From: Proteiniborus sp. MB09-C3
Lineage (GTDB): Bacteria > Bacillota > Clostridia > Tissierellales > Proteiniboraceae
Reading direction: 5' to 3'
Length of the DNA: 64,000 bases
Assembly: GCF_030263895.1 (NCBI RefSeq)
Contig: NZ_CP127161.1
Location: 1,922,001-1,986,000, forward strand
Positions 1 through 8,774 of this stretch are shown here, piece after piece. The stretch's first letter is position 1; every line of letters begins with the position of its first letter. Under the pieces are notes generated by a model. It did no database searches. It worked only from the letters and a program-made list of their open reading frames with translations, and was not told where the DNA came from. The translations under genes and the position numbers were made by a program.

Positions 1-231
1 CCATTTCAAGAGGAAGCAGATATTATGTTCAATTCATCTTTAGTATACGATTTGTCTGTCCTAAAAAAATACGCTGTGCCTCTACTACAGGAAATTGATA
101 AGACCAGCGTACATTATAAAGAAAGCAAGAGATTATTAAGATTCTTAAGTTATTTTGTAGACATTTATGATGAGCAGCCAATACCTTCTACTTCAATAAT
201 TAGAGAATTTATAGGAGGGAGCTGTTTTTAA
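1..231 (+). CDS. Nucleoside (uridine-type) kinase, C-terminal end only
   Basis: The frame is open from the first base (P-F-Q-E-E-A-D-I-M...), so this is the tail of a gene that begins outside the window; the ATG at 25 is internal. The final 77 residues, with FNSSLVYDL, RLLRFLSYF and the terminal REFIGGS, match what I remember of the C-terminus of the roughly 550-residue clostridial TGS-domain/uridine kinase-like proteins that phosphorylate a nucleoside with ATP. The P-loop lies upstream and cannot be seen. It is followed 17 bp later by glsA. Identification rests on the tail motif only. Confidence 0.6.
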   Translation, partial: PFQEEADIMFNSSLVYDLSVLKKYAVPLLQEIDKTSVHYKESKRLLRFLSYFVDIYDEQPIPSTSIIREFIGGSCF

Positions 232-248
232 AAGGGGGAAAGGGGTCA

Positions 249-1166
249 ATGAATGATTTGTTAAGTAAGATTATTGAAAAAAATAGACACTTAACAAGTA
301 AAGGCAAAGTAGCTAGTTATATACCTGCATTGGAAAGGGTAAATCCTGAATATCTAGGCATATGTATAGCTGATATGAAAGGAAAGCTTCATTTAGCAGG
401 AGATTATGGTCAGAAGTTTACATTACAAAGTATATCAAAGACAATTTCTCTTATGCTTGCTATCATAGACAATGGAACTGAGAAGGTATTTAATAAGGTT
501 GGAATGGAGCCAACAGGAGATGCCTTTAATTCTATTGTTAAGCTTGAGATAATTTCTCCTTCTAAGCCATTAAACCCTATGATTAATGCAGGAGCTATTG
601 CAGTAGCTTCATTAATAAAAGGAGAAGGACCCGAAGAAAAATTTAATAGGCTATTAGCCCTTTTTAGGAAGATATGTCAAAATGAAAAATTAGGTATTAA
701 CAAGGAAGTATATTTATCAGAAAAAGAAACAGGAAATAGAAACAGAGCATTAGCGTATTTTATGAAGGATGTAGGAATTATTGATGGAGATGTAGAGGAT
801 GTGTTAGATGTTTATTTCAGGCAATGTTCAATCGAAGTGGATTGTGTAGATGTTGCCAGGATAGGATTGTTTTTAGCAAATAACGGTGTAGTTCTTGAGA
901 CAGGAGAGAGAATAGCAGAAGAAAAAGTAGCAAAAACCATAAAGACTTTTATGGTGACCTGCGGAATGTATAATGCCTCAGGAGAATTTGCGATTAATGT
1001 AGGAATACCTGCAAAAAGTGGAGTCGGTGGTGGAATAATGGCAGCAGTTCCCCTTAGAATGGGTATAGGAGTTTTCAGCCCTGCATTAGATGAAAAGGGA
1101 AATTCCATAGCAGGATATGGCTTATTAAAGGATTTATCTGAGGAATTGGACTTGAGTTTCTTTTAG
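249..1166 (+). CDS. glsA: Glutaminase A
   Basis: Hydrolyses L-glutamine to glutamate and ammonia in the cytoplasm. The 305 residues match the usual length of the serine-dependent, beta-lactamase-fold glutaminases. The catalytic S-x-x-K is visible at Ser61-Ile-Ser-Lys64, with conserved NPMINAGAIA near residue 115, GNRNRALAY near 163 and the SGVGGGI loop near 258. The ATG at 249 follows a purine-rich GGGGGAAAGGGG site. The gene fits an amino-acid-fermenting lifestyle. There is no sign of damage. Confidence 0.93.
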   Translation: MNDLLSKIIEKNRHLTSKGKVASYIPALERVNPEYLGICIADMKGKLHLAGDYGQKFTLQSISKTISLMLAIIDNGTEKVFNKVGMEPTGDAFNSIVKLEIISPSKPLNPMINAGAIAVASLIKGEGPEEKFNRLLALFRKICQNEKLGINKEVYLSEKETGNRNRALAYFMKDVGIIDGDVEDVLDVYFRQCSIEVDCVDVARIGLFLANNGVVLETGERIAEEKVAKTIKTFMVTCGMYNASGEFAINVGIPAKSGVGGGIMAAVPLRMGIGVFSPALDEKGNSIAGYGLLKDLSEELDLSFF

Positions 1167-1233
1167 TCCGATGTACCATTAATGACAAATCACTCATAAG
1201 ATATTATATAACAGTTGTTTAGTAGGTGATAAG

Positions 1234-1689
1234 ATGAGTGAAAATATAGTAGTTAATGGTACTGATGAAGATGTTGAAATCTATTTTGAGAATGAAGTTA
1301 TTTCAGAGCTTGAAGATTTAGATGAAAGTATTATTTTTATATTTTATAACGACAATTTGGTTATGATATTTGACTCTAAGAAAAAAGTATGGGAATTTCC
1401 TTCTGGGAAAAAAGAAAACAATGAAGCTACATTAGAATGCATAAAGAGAGAAGCCTTCGAAAAGGCTGGTGCTATTTTGGAAAATGCTTTTCCAATAGGA
1501 TTCTATATTACTATGAGGGATACTGACATTATAAAGAGAGCCATTTATTTTGGCAAGGCTGTCAGTTTTGAGACTAGGCCCGAGTGGTGCGAAGCAGAAC
1601 TAGTAAAGTTATTTGATGAGCTTCCACAGGATGTATTAGACAAAAATATGTATAGTGTGGTTTTAGATTATATTAAATCAAAATATTGA
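1234..1689 (+). CDS. Nudix hydrolase family protein
   Basis: A 151-residue protein with a recognisable Nudix box at residues 58-80 (G58, E64, R72-E73, E76, G79). The consensus REUxEE reads R-E-A-F-E-K, so the last metal-binding glutamate is Lys77. Nudix enzymes cleave nucleoside diphosphates linked to other moieties, and this substitution may lower or change activity. The N-terminal 30 residues are acidic and specific to this protein. A perfect palindromic terminator begins at the stop codon. The substrate cannot be deduced. Confidence 0.75.
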   Translation: MSENIVVNGTDEDVEIYFENEVISELEDLDESIIFIFYNDNLVMIFDSKKKVWEFPSGKKENNEATLECIKREAFEKAGAILENAFPIGFYITMRDTDIIKRAIYFGKAVSFETRPEWCEAELVKLFDELPQDVLDKNMYSVVLDYIKSKY

Positions 1690-1719
1690 AAAAACAGTCA
1701 CCTAGGTGACTGTTTTTTC
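1688..1719. terminator. Bidirectional rho-independent terminator
   Basis: Perfect 32-bp palindrome (GAAAAAACAGTCACCT and its complement) with A/T tracts at both ends. It separates the Nudix gene on + from the converging DUF2892 gene on -, and can stop transcription from both sides. Confidence 0.9.
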
Positions 1720-1951
1720 AATAAAATTCCTTGCTAATCTTTATGTTAACACTTTCATCATAAGTTGACAGTCCTAGTAAATATAGTATAGGACAAAATC
1801 TAGTTATACCCTCAGCTACCATCATAGAGCCGGCTACTATCATTAAAGTTGATTTCTTTACTATACCTGTACCTAATAAAGTAAATCCACCGCTTAATCT
1901 AAGGGTTGCATCAATGTCTCCTACATTTTTTTTATCTCTCAAGATTAACAC
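1718..1951 (-). CDS. DUF2892 small membrane protein
   Basis: A 77-residue protein with an N-terminal KKNVGDIDATLRL segment, a hydrophobic hairpin of two membrane segments and the typical FCPILYLLGLST end of the DUF2892 (YgaP membrane-domain-like) family. These are small inner-membrane proteins of unknown function. The start is a GTG preceded by AAGGCG. It converges on the Nudix gene across the shared palindromic terminator, which overlaps its stop by 2 bp. Confidence 0.75.
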   Translation of the reverse strand: MLILRDKKNVGDIDATLRLSGGFTLLGTGIVKKSTLMIVAGSMMVAEGITRFCPILYLLGLSTYDESVNIKISKEFY

Positions 1952-2006
1952 CGCCTTAGTTTATTATAAAAATAGTCTTCCATATAATAAACAATATTAT
2001 TAATAT

Positions 2007-2032
2007 AAAAAAGAGATGCTAAATTAAGCATC
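2007..2032 (-). terminator. Terminator overlapping the end of rodA
   Basis: On the minus strand GATGCT-taattt-AGCATC is followed by a T-run. The 5' arm lies inside the last codons and stop of rodA. Confidence 0.8.
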
Positions 2033-3136
2033 CCTTGAAAAGCTAAGTCCCTCTCTTTTCATTCCCACACTTAAAACCAGACCGATACAAATCATATTTG
2101 AGAGAAGAAAAGTACCGCCATTGCTTATAAATGGCAATGGAATACCTGTAACAGGCATTAATCCCATAGTCATACCAATGTTTTCTAAAATGTGGAACAT
2201 CATCATGGCAGCTATTCCAACAACCATAACAGAGCCATAAATATCCTTTGAATTCTTAGCTATCTTTATTAATCTATACATCATTATAAAGTATAGGATA
2301 ATCAATGCCAATCCTCCAATTAACCCAAGCTCTTCACCAATAACGGAAAAAATAAAATCAGTATGCTTTTCTGGCAAAAAACCAAATTGAGTATAATTTC
2401 CATTATATAATCCCATACCAAAGATTTGCCCAGAGCCTATAGCAATTTTGGATTGAATAACTTGATATCCTGACCCCAGAGCATCACGACTTGGATCTAA
2501 GAAATCAAAGATTCTATTTTTCTGGTAAATGTCAAAAGAAAACCATAGGATAGGAAGACTTACAATACCAGCTATGGCTGCATATAATATATATTTCCAA
2601 TCTATACCTGCTACAAATAGCATAACAAATATAAAGAAAACAAAAACAATAGCTGTTCCGAAATCAGGCTGTAATAATATTAGTCCTACTGGTATAAAAG
2701 CAAAAATAAGAACCTTTAAAAGAGTAAAAATCTGATTTATTTTTTCATGATTCTTTTCAATAAATTTTGCAACGGAAATAATTACTCCTATTTTAACAAA
2801 TTCAGATGGTTGAAAACTAAAAGAACCCAACTTAATCCAGCTCTGAGCACCCTTATCCTCTACCCCTAAAAATAAAACAGCAATAAGTAATAGGTTAGAA
2901 AAGACATATATAACCATGTAGAACTTACCAAATGTCTCGTAGCCTATGAAGACTAAAATAGCAATAGCAATTAATCCTAGTACAAATGCAATACCTTGTG
3001 TCTTTAAATAACTCATGCTTCCTTCTCCAGCAGTTGCACTAGAAAGTACAATTAGACCATATATGCCTAGAAGTATTACAGTAAAAAAAAGCGTGAAGTC
3101 AAATCTTTTCCAAAAGCCTTTTCGTTTGTTTGACAT
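2024..3136 (-). CDS. rodA: SEDS peptidoglycan glycosyltransferase RodA
   Basis: A 370-residue, about ten-span membrane protein of the SEDS family (shape, elongation, division, sporulation). It polymerises lipid II glycan chains for side-wall growth. Visible hallmarks are PSEFVKIGVI and LLQPDFGTAIVF in the first half, KIAIGSGQIFGMGL with FLPEKHTDFIFSVIGEE in the middle, and PVTGIPLPFISNGGT near the end. It has a short cytoplasmic N-terminus (KRKGFWKRFDF), so it is closer to RodA than to FtsW or SpoVE. It is monocistronic on the minus strand with its own terminator. Confidence 0.9.
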   Translation of the reverse strand: MSNKRKGFWKRFDFTLFFTVILLGIYGLIVLSSATAGEGSMSYLKTQGIAFVLGLIAIAILVFIGYETFGKFYMVIYVFSNLLLIAVLFLGVEDKGAQSWIKLGSFSFQPSEFVKIGVIISVAKFIEKNHEKINQIFTLLKVLIFAFIPVGLILLQPDFGTAIVFVFFIFVMLFVAGIDWKYILYAAIAGIVSLPILWFSFDIYQKNRIFDFLDPSRDALGSGYQVIQSKIAIGSGQIFGMGLYNGNYTQFGFLPEKHTDFIFSVIGEELGLIGGLALIILYFIMMYRLIKIAKNSKDIYGSVMVVGIAAMMMFHILENIGMTMGLMPVTGIPLPFISNGGTFLLSNMICIGLVLSVGMKREGLSFSRDA

Positions 3137-3200
3137 GTATAAATAACCCTCTCTTTTCTATTACTAGACTACTAAGATTATACCATATTCCAAATATAAA

Positions 3201-4616
3201 TCACAATGTAAACTCAGAGTAAATGTTTTTAGGAAGATTTTTTGGCTCATATCTACCAGCAGAGCTAATATACTTATATTCACTACAAATATCTTTTTTG
3301 TTTTTCATTATATAGCTTAACACTTCCATAAATATGTCAATTTCTTGGATTGTATTATACATACCAAAGCTTACTCTTACAAGACCTGGTACATCCTCAA
3401 GCCTTCCAAACATCATATCCTGCTGAATTTTACGAATTTCTGTAGGAGAGAGATTCAATAATCTATGGATATAGGGGTGGGCACAGAAACATCCATTTCT
3501 TACTCCTATACCTCCTTCATAAGATAGTAGTGCTGCTAAAAGTGAATGATGCAAATCTGGTATATTGAAGGATATTACTCCTGCTGTATCTGGAATTAAA
3601 GCTTCATTAGTGTTTGAATAGATTTGTATTTCTGATATTTTCTTTATGTTTTCCAAAAAATACTTAGTCAACATTATTTCATGATCCTTGATATTATCCA
3701 TACCTATTTCGTTTATGATTTTTATCGATTCAGCTAATGCAACTGCACCGACTATATTAGGAGATCCTGCTTCTTCTCTTTCAGGAGGAGCAGCATAATA
3801 TACATTATTTTGAGAAACGCTTATTATAGTGCCTCCTCCTGTATATTCAGGCTCTCCGTTTTGAAAAGTAGTCTTTGGGCCTACCAGTACTCCAGTGCCA
3901 AAGGGCGCATATAATTTGTGACCAGATAATACTACAAAATCTAAGTGCTCATCAGTCCTATTACCTTTCATATTTATAGCACGGTGAGGTGCTAGCTGAG
4001 CGGCATCGACTAGTATCTTAGCTCCATATTTATGACTTAGGCGTGCAATATAATGTATGTCATTGATATAACCAGTAACATTAGAACATCCAGTAACAGT
4101 CACAAGCTTTATTCTTCCCTTATGAGCATTTAGCTTTTTTTCTAAATCATTCAAATCTAGGCTGCCGTCTTTAAGTAAATTTATAAATAGAGTATTGCAT
4201 TTATTTCTCCAAGGCAAATCATTTGAATGATGTTCCATGAGAGAACTAATAACTATATCGTTTTTATCTAGCTGCAGTCTATAGGATAGCTTATTTATAG
4301 CCTCAGTAGAGTTTTTTACATATATTACAGCATTTTTTTCAAAATCAGCATTTAAAAAATCAGCAACTATTTTTCTGGAATCATCGTATGTACGCGTTGA
4401 TATTACTGATTTGTATCCTGCACCTCTATGAATACTTGAATACCATTCTAGAAATTCACTTACTTTCTCTAATACAGGAATTAAGGCGGGAGTACTGGCA
4501 GCATTGTCAAAGTAAATATAGTTTGTGCTTTTACCATTTCTAAGGATTACTTTTTTATTTATACCTATAATATTTTTTCTAATATTATCTATAGAAAGCT
4601 TATTTTTAAAAAGCAT
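3201..4616 (-). CDS. Class V aminotransferase (cysteine desulfurase-like)
   Basis: A 471-residue PLP enzyme of the class V fold (SufS/NifS/isopenicillin-epimerase group). FDNAASTP occurs near residue 37, STEAIN near 103, the cofactor-stacking EHHSN at 128-132, the Asp in VDAAQLAPH (D204), and the Schiff-base lysine in SGHKLYAPFGTG (K234). A GVRNGCFCAHPY segment near residue 378 supplies cysteines as in cysteine desulfurases. It is longer than SufS (about 410) and has no scaffold or suf genes beside it. The actual substrate is therefore open: cysteine desulfuration is likely but not proven. Confidence 0.8.
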   Translation of the reverse strand: MLFKNKLSIDNIRKNIIGINKKVILRNGKSTNYIYFDNAASTPALIPVLEKVSEFLEWYSSIHRGAGYKSVISTRTYDDSRKIVADFLNADFEKNAVIYVKNSTEAINKLSYRLQLDKNDIVISSLMEHHSNDLPWRNKCNTLFINLLKDGSLDLNDLEKKLNAHKGRIKLVTVTGCSNVTGYINDIHYIARLSHKYGAKILVDAAQLAPHRAINMKGNRTDEHLDFVVLSGHKLYAPFGTGVLVGPKTTFQNGEPEYTGGGTIISVSQNNVYYAAPPEREEAGSPNIVGAVALAESIKIINEIGMDNIKDHEIMLTKYFLENIKKISEIQIYSNTNEALIPDTAGVISFNIPDLHHSLLAALLSYEGGIGVRNGCFCAHPYIHRLLNLSPTEIRKIQQDMMFGRLEDVPGLVRVSFGMYNTIQEIDIFMEVLSYIMKNKKDICSEYKYISSAGRYEPKNLPKNIYSEFTL

Positions 4617-4703
4617 AGCCGGTCCTCCTAAATATTTAATAATGGGTTACAATATCAAATTATGTTATTTATTATACTAATGACACAATTAAAATTGATG
4701 GCA

Positions 4704-4733
4704 TTGGTTGTAACTGAATAATGAGGGTATAAT
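4704..4733 (+). promoter_or_regulatory. Candidate sigma-A promoter for the nfo-like gene
   Basis: TTGGTT, 18-bp spacer, TATAAT, located about 48 bp before the GTG start at 4781. Confidence 0.5.
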
Positions 4734-4780
4734 AATGCTTAGTGTTAGTGTAAGCTCATTATATAAAGAGGAGTGATGAT

Positions 4781-5362
4781 GTGTATATAGGAAGCCATTT
4801 ATCTATATCTCAAGGCTTTACAAAGGCAGGGGAAATGGCATTAAGTATAAATGCTAATACATTTCAGTTTTTTACCAGAAACCCAAGAGGAGGAAATGCT
4901 AAAGAGCTTGATATAGAGGATATTGAAGAATTAAAGAAAATAATGAAGGAAAACAGCTTTGGCCCCCTTTTAGCTCATGCACCTTATACGCTAAATATGG
5001 CATCATATAAGGAAGATACATGGGATTTTGCTAAAAGGGCATTTAAGGATGATTTACAAAGACTTGAAATTATTCCATGTTCATTGTATAATTTCCACCC
5101 AGGAAGCCATACAGGAAAAGGGGTTGAATATGGCATAGAGAGAATAAAAGCAATACATTTAAACGATAGTATGAAGGAGCTTGGCAGCAAGAAGGACAGA
5201 CATGCAGGAATAGGAGAAGGAACCATAGGAATAGATGCCCTAATAAATGTCATAAAACATCCTCAGTTAAAACATTTGCCTTTTTTCTTAGAAACTCCAC
5301 ATGAACCTGAAGGACATAAAAGAGAAATAGAAGCTATAAAAAATATACTTAAAAACGGCTAA
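4781..5362 (+). CDS. Endonuclease IV with in-frame internal deletion (probably inactive)
   Basis: Both ends are plainly apurinic endonuclease IV (Nfo), a zinc TIM-barrel DNA-repair enzyme, but the protein has 193 residues instead of about 280. Metal ligands H66 (AHAPYTLN), H106 (NFHPGSH), H126 (HLNDS), D139/H141 (KKDRHAGIGEG) and E171 (FFLETP) are present. The block that should lie between residues 122 and 123 is absent. That block carries the ET-AG-G glutamate and the D-T-C-H pair, three of the nine metal ligands. The junction joins GIERI directly to KAIHLND, in frame. The start is a GTG with GAGGAGTGA upstream, and a terminator follows. By family knowledge such a product cannot assemble the tri-zinc site. 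It could be real decay or an assembly artefact. Confidence 0.85.
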   Translation: MYIGSHLSISQGFTKAGEMALSINANTFQFFTRNPRGGNAKELDIEDIEELKKIMKENSFGPLLAHAPYTLNMASYKEDTWDFAKRAFKDDLQRLEIIPCSLYNFHPGSHTGKGVEYGIERIKAIHLNDSMKELGSKKDRHAGIGEGTIGIDALINVIKHPQLKHLPFFLETPHEPEGHKREIEAIKNILKNG

Positions 5363-5369
5363 TGATATC

Positions 5370-5393
5370 AAACCTCCTAAAGGAGGTTTTTTA
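5370..5393 (+). terminator. Rho-independent terminator after the nfo-like gene
   Basis: AAACCTCC-taaa-GGAGGTTTTTT hairpin 8 bp after the stop codon. Confidence 0.88.
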
Positions 5394-5534
5394 GAATTTT
5401 TTAACCTATTTATGAATAATAATTTACAAAGATTTCTGTATAAGTAAGTGAAAGGCTATAAAAAATCAAAAAATAGCAATAATACTAACTATACAGTGTC
5501 TTAGAAATTATTAACATAGATAGGAAGTGTAAAA

Positions 5535-6098
5535 ATGACTAAGGGATTTTTTTATAATATAATTAAAATAAGCAAGATATTTATATTATTATTGTCATTA
5601 TTTTTATTTATAGAAAGCTATATAATAGGACTTACAGTAGTAAGCGGTGAATCAATGATGAATACTATTAAAGATAATGATAGAATATTAGTAAACAAGA
5701 TATCGTATTTTTTTGAAAGCCCATTAAGAGGAGATGTAATTATCTTCAGCCCTCCTATTGATGGCAGAGAAAATGAACTCTTTATTAAGAGAGTAATTGC
5801 AATATCAGGAGACTATTTTGAAATAAAGGATAATATATTATACTTAAATGATACAGTCATTACTGAGGATTATATAAATATCAATAAATCTTATAAAAAA
5901 GAGTTTAAGCTCCTAGAAGGGAAAGTTCCAGAAGGATATGTATATGTACTAGGAGACAATAGAGACAATAGCAATGATAGCAGAGTATTTGGATTTGTGC
6001 CAATTAAGAATATTAAAGGAAAGGCAATAACAAAAGTTTGGCCAATAGGTGGGATTAAAAGCTTAGCAGTACACTATGGAGATAATACAAATGAGTGA
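5535..6098 (+). CDS. lepB: Signal peptidase I
   Basis: Membrane-anchored serine protease that removes signal peptides from secreted proteins. The protein has 187 residues with one N-terminal membrane segment (about 11-31). The catalytic serine is in VSGESMMNT (S40), the general-base lysine in FIKRVIAISGD (K85), and the conserved box VLGDNRDNSNDSR is near residue 139. Length and motif order are those of Gram-positive SipS-type enzymes. The stop lies 11 bp before the start of queG, so the two are probably co-transcribed. Confidence 0.93.
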   Translation: MTKGFFYNIIKISKIFILLLSLFLFIESYIIGLTVVSGESMMNTIKDNDRILVNKISYFFESPLRGDVIIFSPPIDGRENELFIKRVIAISGDYFEIKDNILYLNDTVITEDYININKSYKKEFKLLEGKVPEGYVYVLGDNRDNSNDSRVFGFVPIKNIKGKAITKVWPIGGIKSLAVHYGDNTNE

Positions 6099-6109
6099 GG
6101 AACAAAAAA

Positions 6110-7225
6110 ATGAACTTAAAACAATATATTATAGACCAATCCAAGAAGGCTGGTATTGACATAATAGGATTTACAAAAGCAGAAAGATTAGAGGATATGG
6201 TCAGCGTTTTAAAAGAAAGAAGAGAAAAAGGATATGATACAGAATTTGAAGAAAAGGACATTATTGCAAGAATAGATCCTTCTCTTTTGCTACCAGAAAG
6301 TAGGACAATCATAGCCATAGGTATTTCATATAATATTGAATATAAGATATCATCCCCTAAAGGCATAAAGTGGTATGGATTATTATCTAAATCTTCATGG
6401 GGAGAGGATTATCATAGAGTTTTAAGAACTAAAATGGAAATACTAGTAAAGAAAATTAGAAATGTTATAGATTTTAAATACACTATTTGTGTAGATACAT
6501 CGCCATTAATAGATAGAAATATTGCAAAGAAGGCTGGAATAGGCTGGTACGGTAAAAATTGCTCGATAATAAATGACGATTTTGGTTCATTTATATTCTT
6601 GGGATATATATTGACAGATTTAGAGTTAGAAGAGGACGAAAAAACCGAAGAGAAGTGTGGTAACTGTAGGCTGTGCATAAAATCCTGTCCTGCTGGAGCA
6701 ATACAAGAAGGGTATGTTATTAATACTAAAAGATGTATTTCATATTTGACTCAAACCAAGGATAGAATACCCTATGATTTAAGAAAAAAAATGGAGACAA
6801 AGCTTTATGGATGTGACACATGTCAGCAGGTTTGCCCTAAGAATAAGGAAATAAGAAAAGGTAATACAGAGGAATTTATTCCTATAATAACCAATGGAAT
6901 TATTGATATTGAAGAAATCATGACTATTTCAAATAAGAAATTTAAAGAAAATTATGGAGTGATGTCAGGAGCTTGGAGGGGAAAAAATATTTTAAAGAGA
7001 AATGCCATAATAGCATTAGCCAATACAGGGGATAAAAGCTGTGTAGGATTACTGAGAGAAGCGCTAAATGATGAAAGTCCAATGATTAGAGAATATGCAG
7101 CCTGGGCACTTATTAGAATTGACAAAGAAATTGGGATAAGACTGGTGCAAGAAAGGCTCTTAAAGGAGAAGGCTGCTGAGACATATGATGAAATGAAAAA
7201 TTTAATTGAAATACAGGAAATATAG
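6110..7225 (+). CDS. queG: Epoxyqueuosine reductase
   Basis: Cobalamin- and [4Fe-4S]-dependent enzyme that reduces epoxyqueuosine to queuosine in the wobble position of tRNA. The 371 residues show the N-terminal cobalamin-binding region with DTSPLIDRNIAKKAGIGW. Two ferredoxin-type clusters follow (CGNCRLCIKSCPAG and CDTCQQVCPKN), then a C-terminal HEAT-like repeat (REYAAWALIRI). I prefer the ATG at 6110 over the upstream GTG at 6095 because GTGAGG sits at ribosome-binding distance from 6110. The need for cobalamin is in keeping with the BtuF/BtuC-type importer at 15.6-17.6 kb. Confidence 0.92.
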   Translation: MNLKQYIIDQSKKAGIDIIGFTKAERLEDMVSVLKERREKGYDTEFEEKDIIARIDPSLLLPESRTIIAIGISYNIEYKISSPKGIKWYGLLSKSSWGEDYHRVLRTKMEILVKKIRNVIDFKYTICVDTSPLIDRNIAKKAGIGWYGKNCSIINDDFGSFIFLGYILTDLELEEDEKTEEKCGNCRLCIKSCPAGAIQEGYVINTKRCISYLTQTKDRIPYDLRKKMETKLYGCDTCQQVCPKNKEIRKGNTEEFIPIITNGIIDIEEIMTISNKKFKENYGVMSGAWRGKNILKRNAIIALANTGDKSCVGLLREALNDESPMIREYAAWALIRIDKEIGIRLVQERLLKEKAAETYDEMKNLIEIQEI

Positions 7226-7399
7226 TATTTTAAAAATACTTGTTAAAAAAAAGACTTAAATAGAGGAAATTTGATTTTTATGTAGTAATTTTTATATCAT
7301 GATGTATATACTTTTTTATCGAGAAATACAATTGAAATATCAAAGAGTGTGTATTGCAATTGTATTTAAAAATCCACAAAAAATTAGGGAGGGTATAAA

Positions 7400-8590
7400 A
7401 TGAGCAATATTCACGATTTAGTATTTTTAAAAGAAAAAATACAAGAGTTAAAGGATCAAGGTGTTTACAGAAAGCTGCCTGTATTAGAAGGGGCGAATGA
7501 AGCAGAAGTTATACTAAATGGTAAGAAAGTAATTAACCTTTCATCCAACAACTATTTAGGATTTGCGAACCATCCTAGATTAAAAAAGGCATCAATAGAA
7601 GCTATAGAAAAATATGGAGCAGGAGCAGGAGCAGTTAGAACTATTATAGGTAATATGGCTATTCATGAAGAATTAGAAGAACTGCTTGCAAAATTCAAAA
7701 GAGAAGAAGCAGCAATGGTTTATCAGTCAGGCTTCAACTGTAATGCAGGAACTATACAAGCCGTTACAGAAAAAGGCGACATTATTATTTCAGACGAATT
7801 AAATCATGCTAGTATTATAGATGGCTCAAGATTAAGTAGAGCCGACAAAGCTATTTATAAGCATGCTGATATGGATAGCTTAGAGCAGGTATTGAAGGAG
7901 AACAGAGATAAATATAGAAACATACTTATTATCACAGATGGTGTATTTAGTATGGATGGAGATATAGCGAAGCTTCCAGAAATAGTTGAATTAGCTGAAA
8001 AATATGAAGCTATGACTTATGTTGACGATGCTCATGGTTCAGGTGTTTTAGGCGAAAGCGGAAGAGGAACAGTTGACCATTTTGGACTTCATGGTAGAGT
8101 TGACTTTACTATTGGAACACTTTCAAAGGCAATAGGCGTAGTTGGAGGATATGTAGCAGGTAGTAAGACTATGCAAGAATGGTTAAACCATAGAGGAAGA
8201 CCAATACTATTTAGTACTTCTCTAACACCAGCATCAGCAGGAGCTATTATAGAAGCTATTACCATGTTGATGGAAACAACAGAGTATACAGATAGACTTT
8301 GGAAAAATGCAAAATACTTTAAACAAAAACTTGGAGCACTAGGATTTAATACTGGACATAGTGAAACACCAATAACACCAGTAATAATAGGTGATGAAGC
8401 TAAAACTATGGAATTTAGCAGAAAGCTATTTGAAAATGGTGTCTTTGTATCAGGCATTGTATTCCCAACTGTACCAAAGGGAACAGGAAGACTTAGATGT
8501 ATGGTTACTGCTGGTCATACAGAAGAGCAACTAGATAGAGCAGTTGCAGCCTTTGAAAAAGTCGGCAAGGAAATGAACATACTTAAGTAG
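7400..8590 (+). CDS. kbl: Glycine C-acetyltransferase (2-amino-3-ketobutyrate CoA ligase)
   Basis: A 396-residue PLP enzyme of the alpha-oxoamine synthase family. The PLP lysine is in GTLSKAIG (K243), with supporting DDAHGSG (D209-H212) and [14 protein letters not shown] (H136). It interconverts 2-amino-3-oxobutyrate plus CoA with glycine and acetyl-CoA, part of threonine breakdown to glycine, which would feed the glycine reductase encoded at 21-29 kb. BioF is the close alternative, but the N-terminus ([16 protein letters not shown]) is typical of Kbl-type proteins in Firmicutes. There is no threonine dehydrogenase gene next to it. The RBS is AGGGAGGG. Confidence 0.85.
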   Translation: MSNIHDLVFLKEKIQELKDQGVYRKLPVLEGANEAEVILNGKKVINLSSNNYLGFANHPRLKKASIEAIEKYGAGAGAVRTIIGNMAIHEELEELLAKFKREEAAMVYQSGFNCNAGTIQAVTEKGDIIISDELNHASIIDGSRLSRADKAIYKHADMDSLEQVLKENRDKYRNILIITDGVFSMDGDIAKLPEIVELAEKYEAMTYVDDAHGSGVLGESGRGTVDHFGLHGRVDFTIGTLSKAIGVVGGYVAGSKTMQEWLNHRGRPILFSTSLTPASAGAIIEAITMLMETTEYTDRLWKNAKYFKQKLGALGFNTGHSETPITPVIIGDEAKTMEFSRKLFENGVFVSGIVFPTVPKGTGRLRCMVTAGHTEEQLDRAVAAFEKVGKEMNILK

Positions 8591-8642
8591 AAGTCAGAAT
8601 ATTCGATTCTGTACTCTAGTACTTATTCAGTAGCTAAATAAT

Positions 8643-8676
8643 AAAAGATGCAGGGCAACCTGTATCTTTTATTATT
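8643..8676 (+). terminator. Terminator after kbl
   Basis: AAAAGATGCAGG-gcaa-CCTGTATCTTTT followed by an AT-rich tail. Confidence 0.85.
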
Positions 8677-8774
8677 ATGGTTTATCCTTTGAATGTGATT
8701 TAACTCATAATAATTGGATATCTATAGACTAAGAAGCTTTGCTGGAAGTAAATCAAAGAATTGGGAGGATTAAG

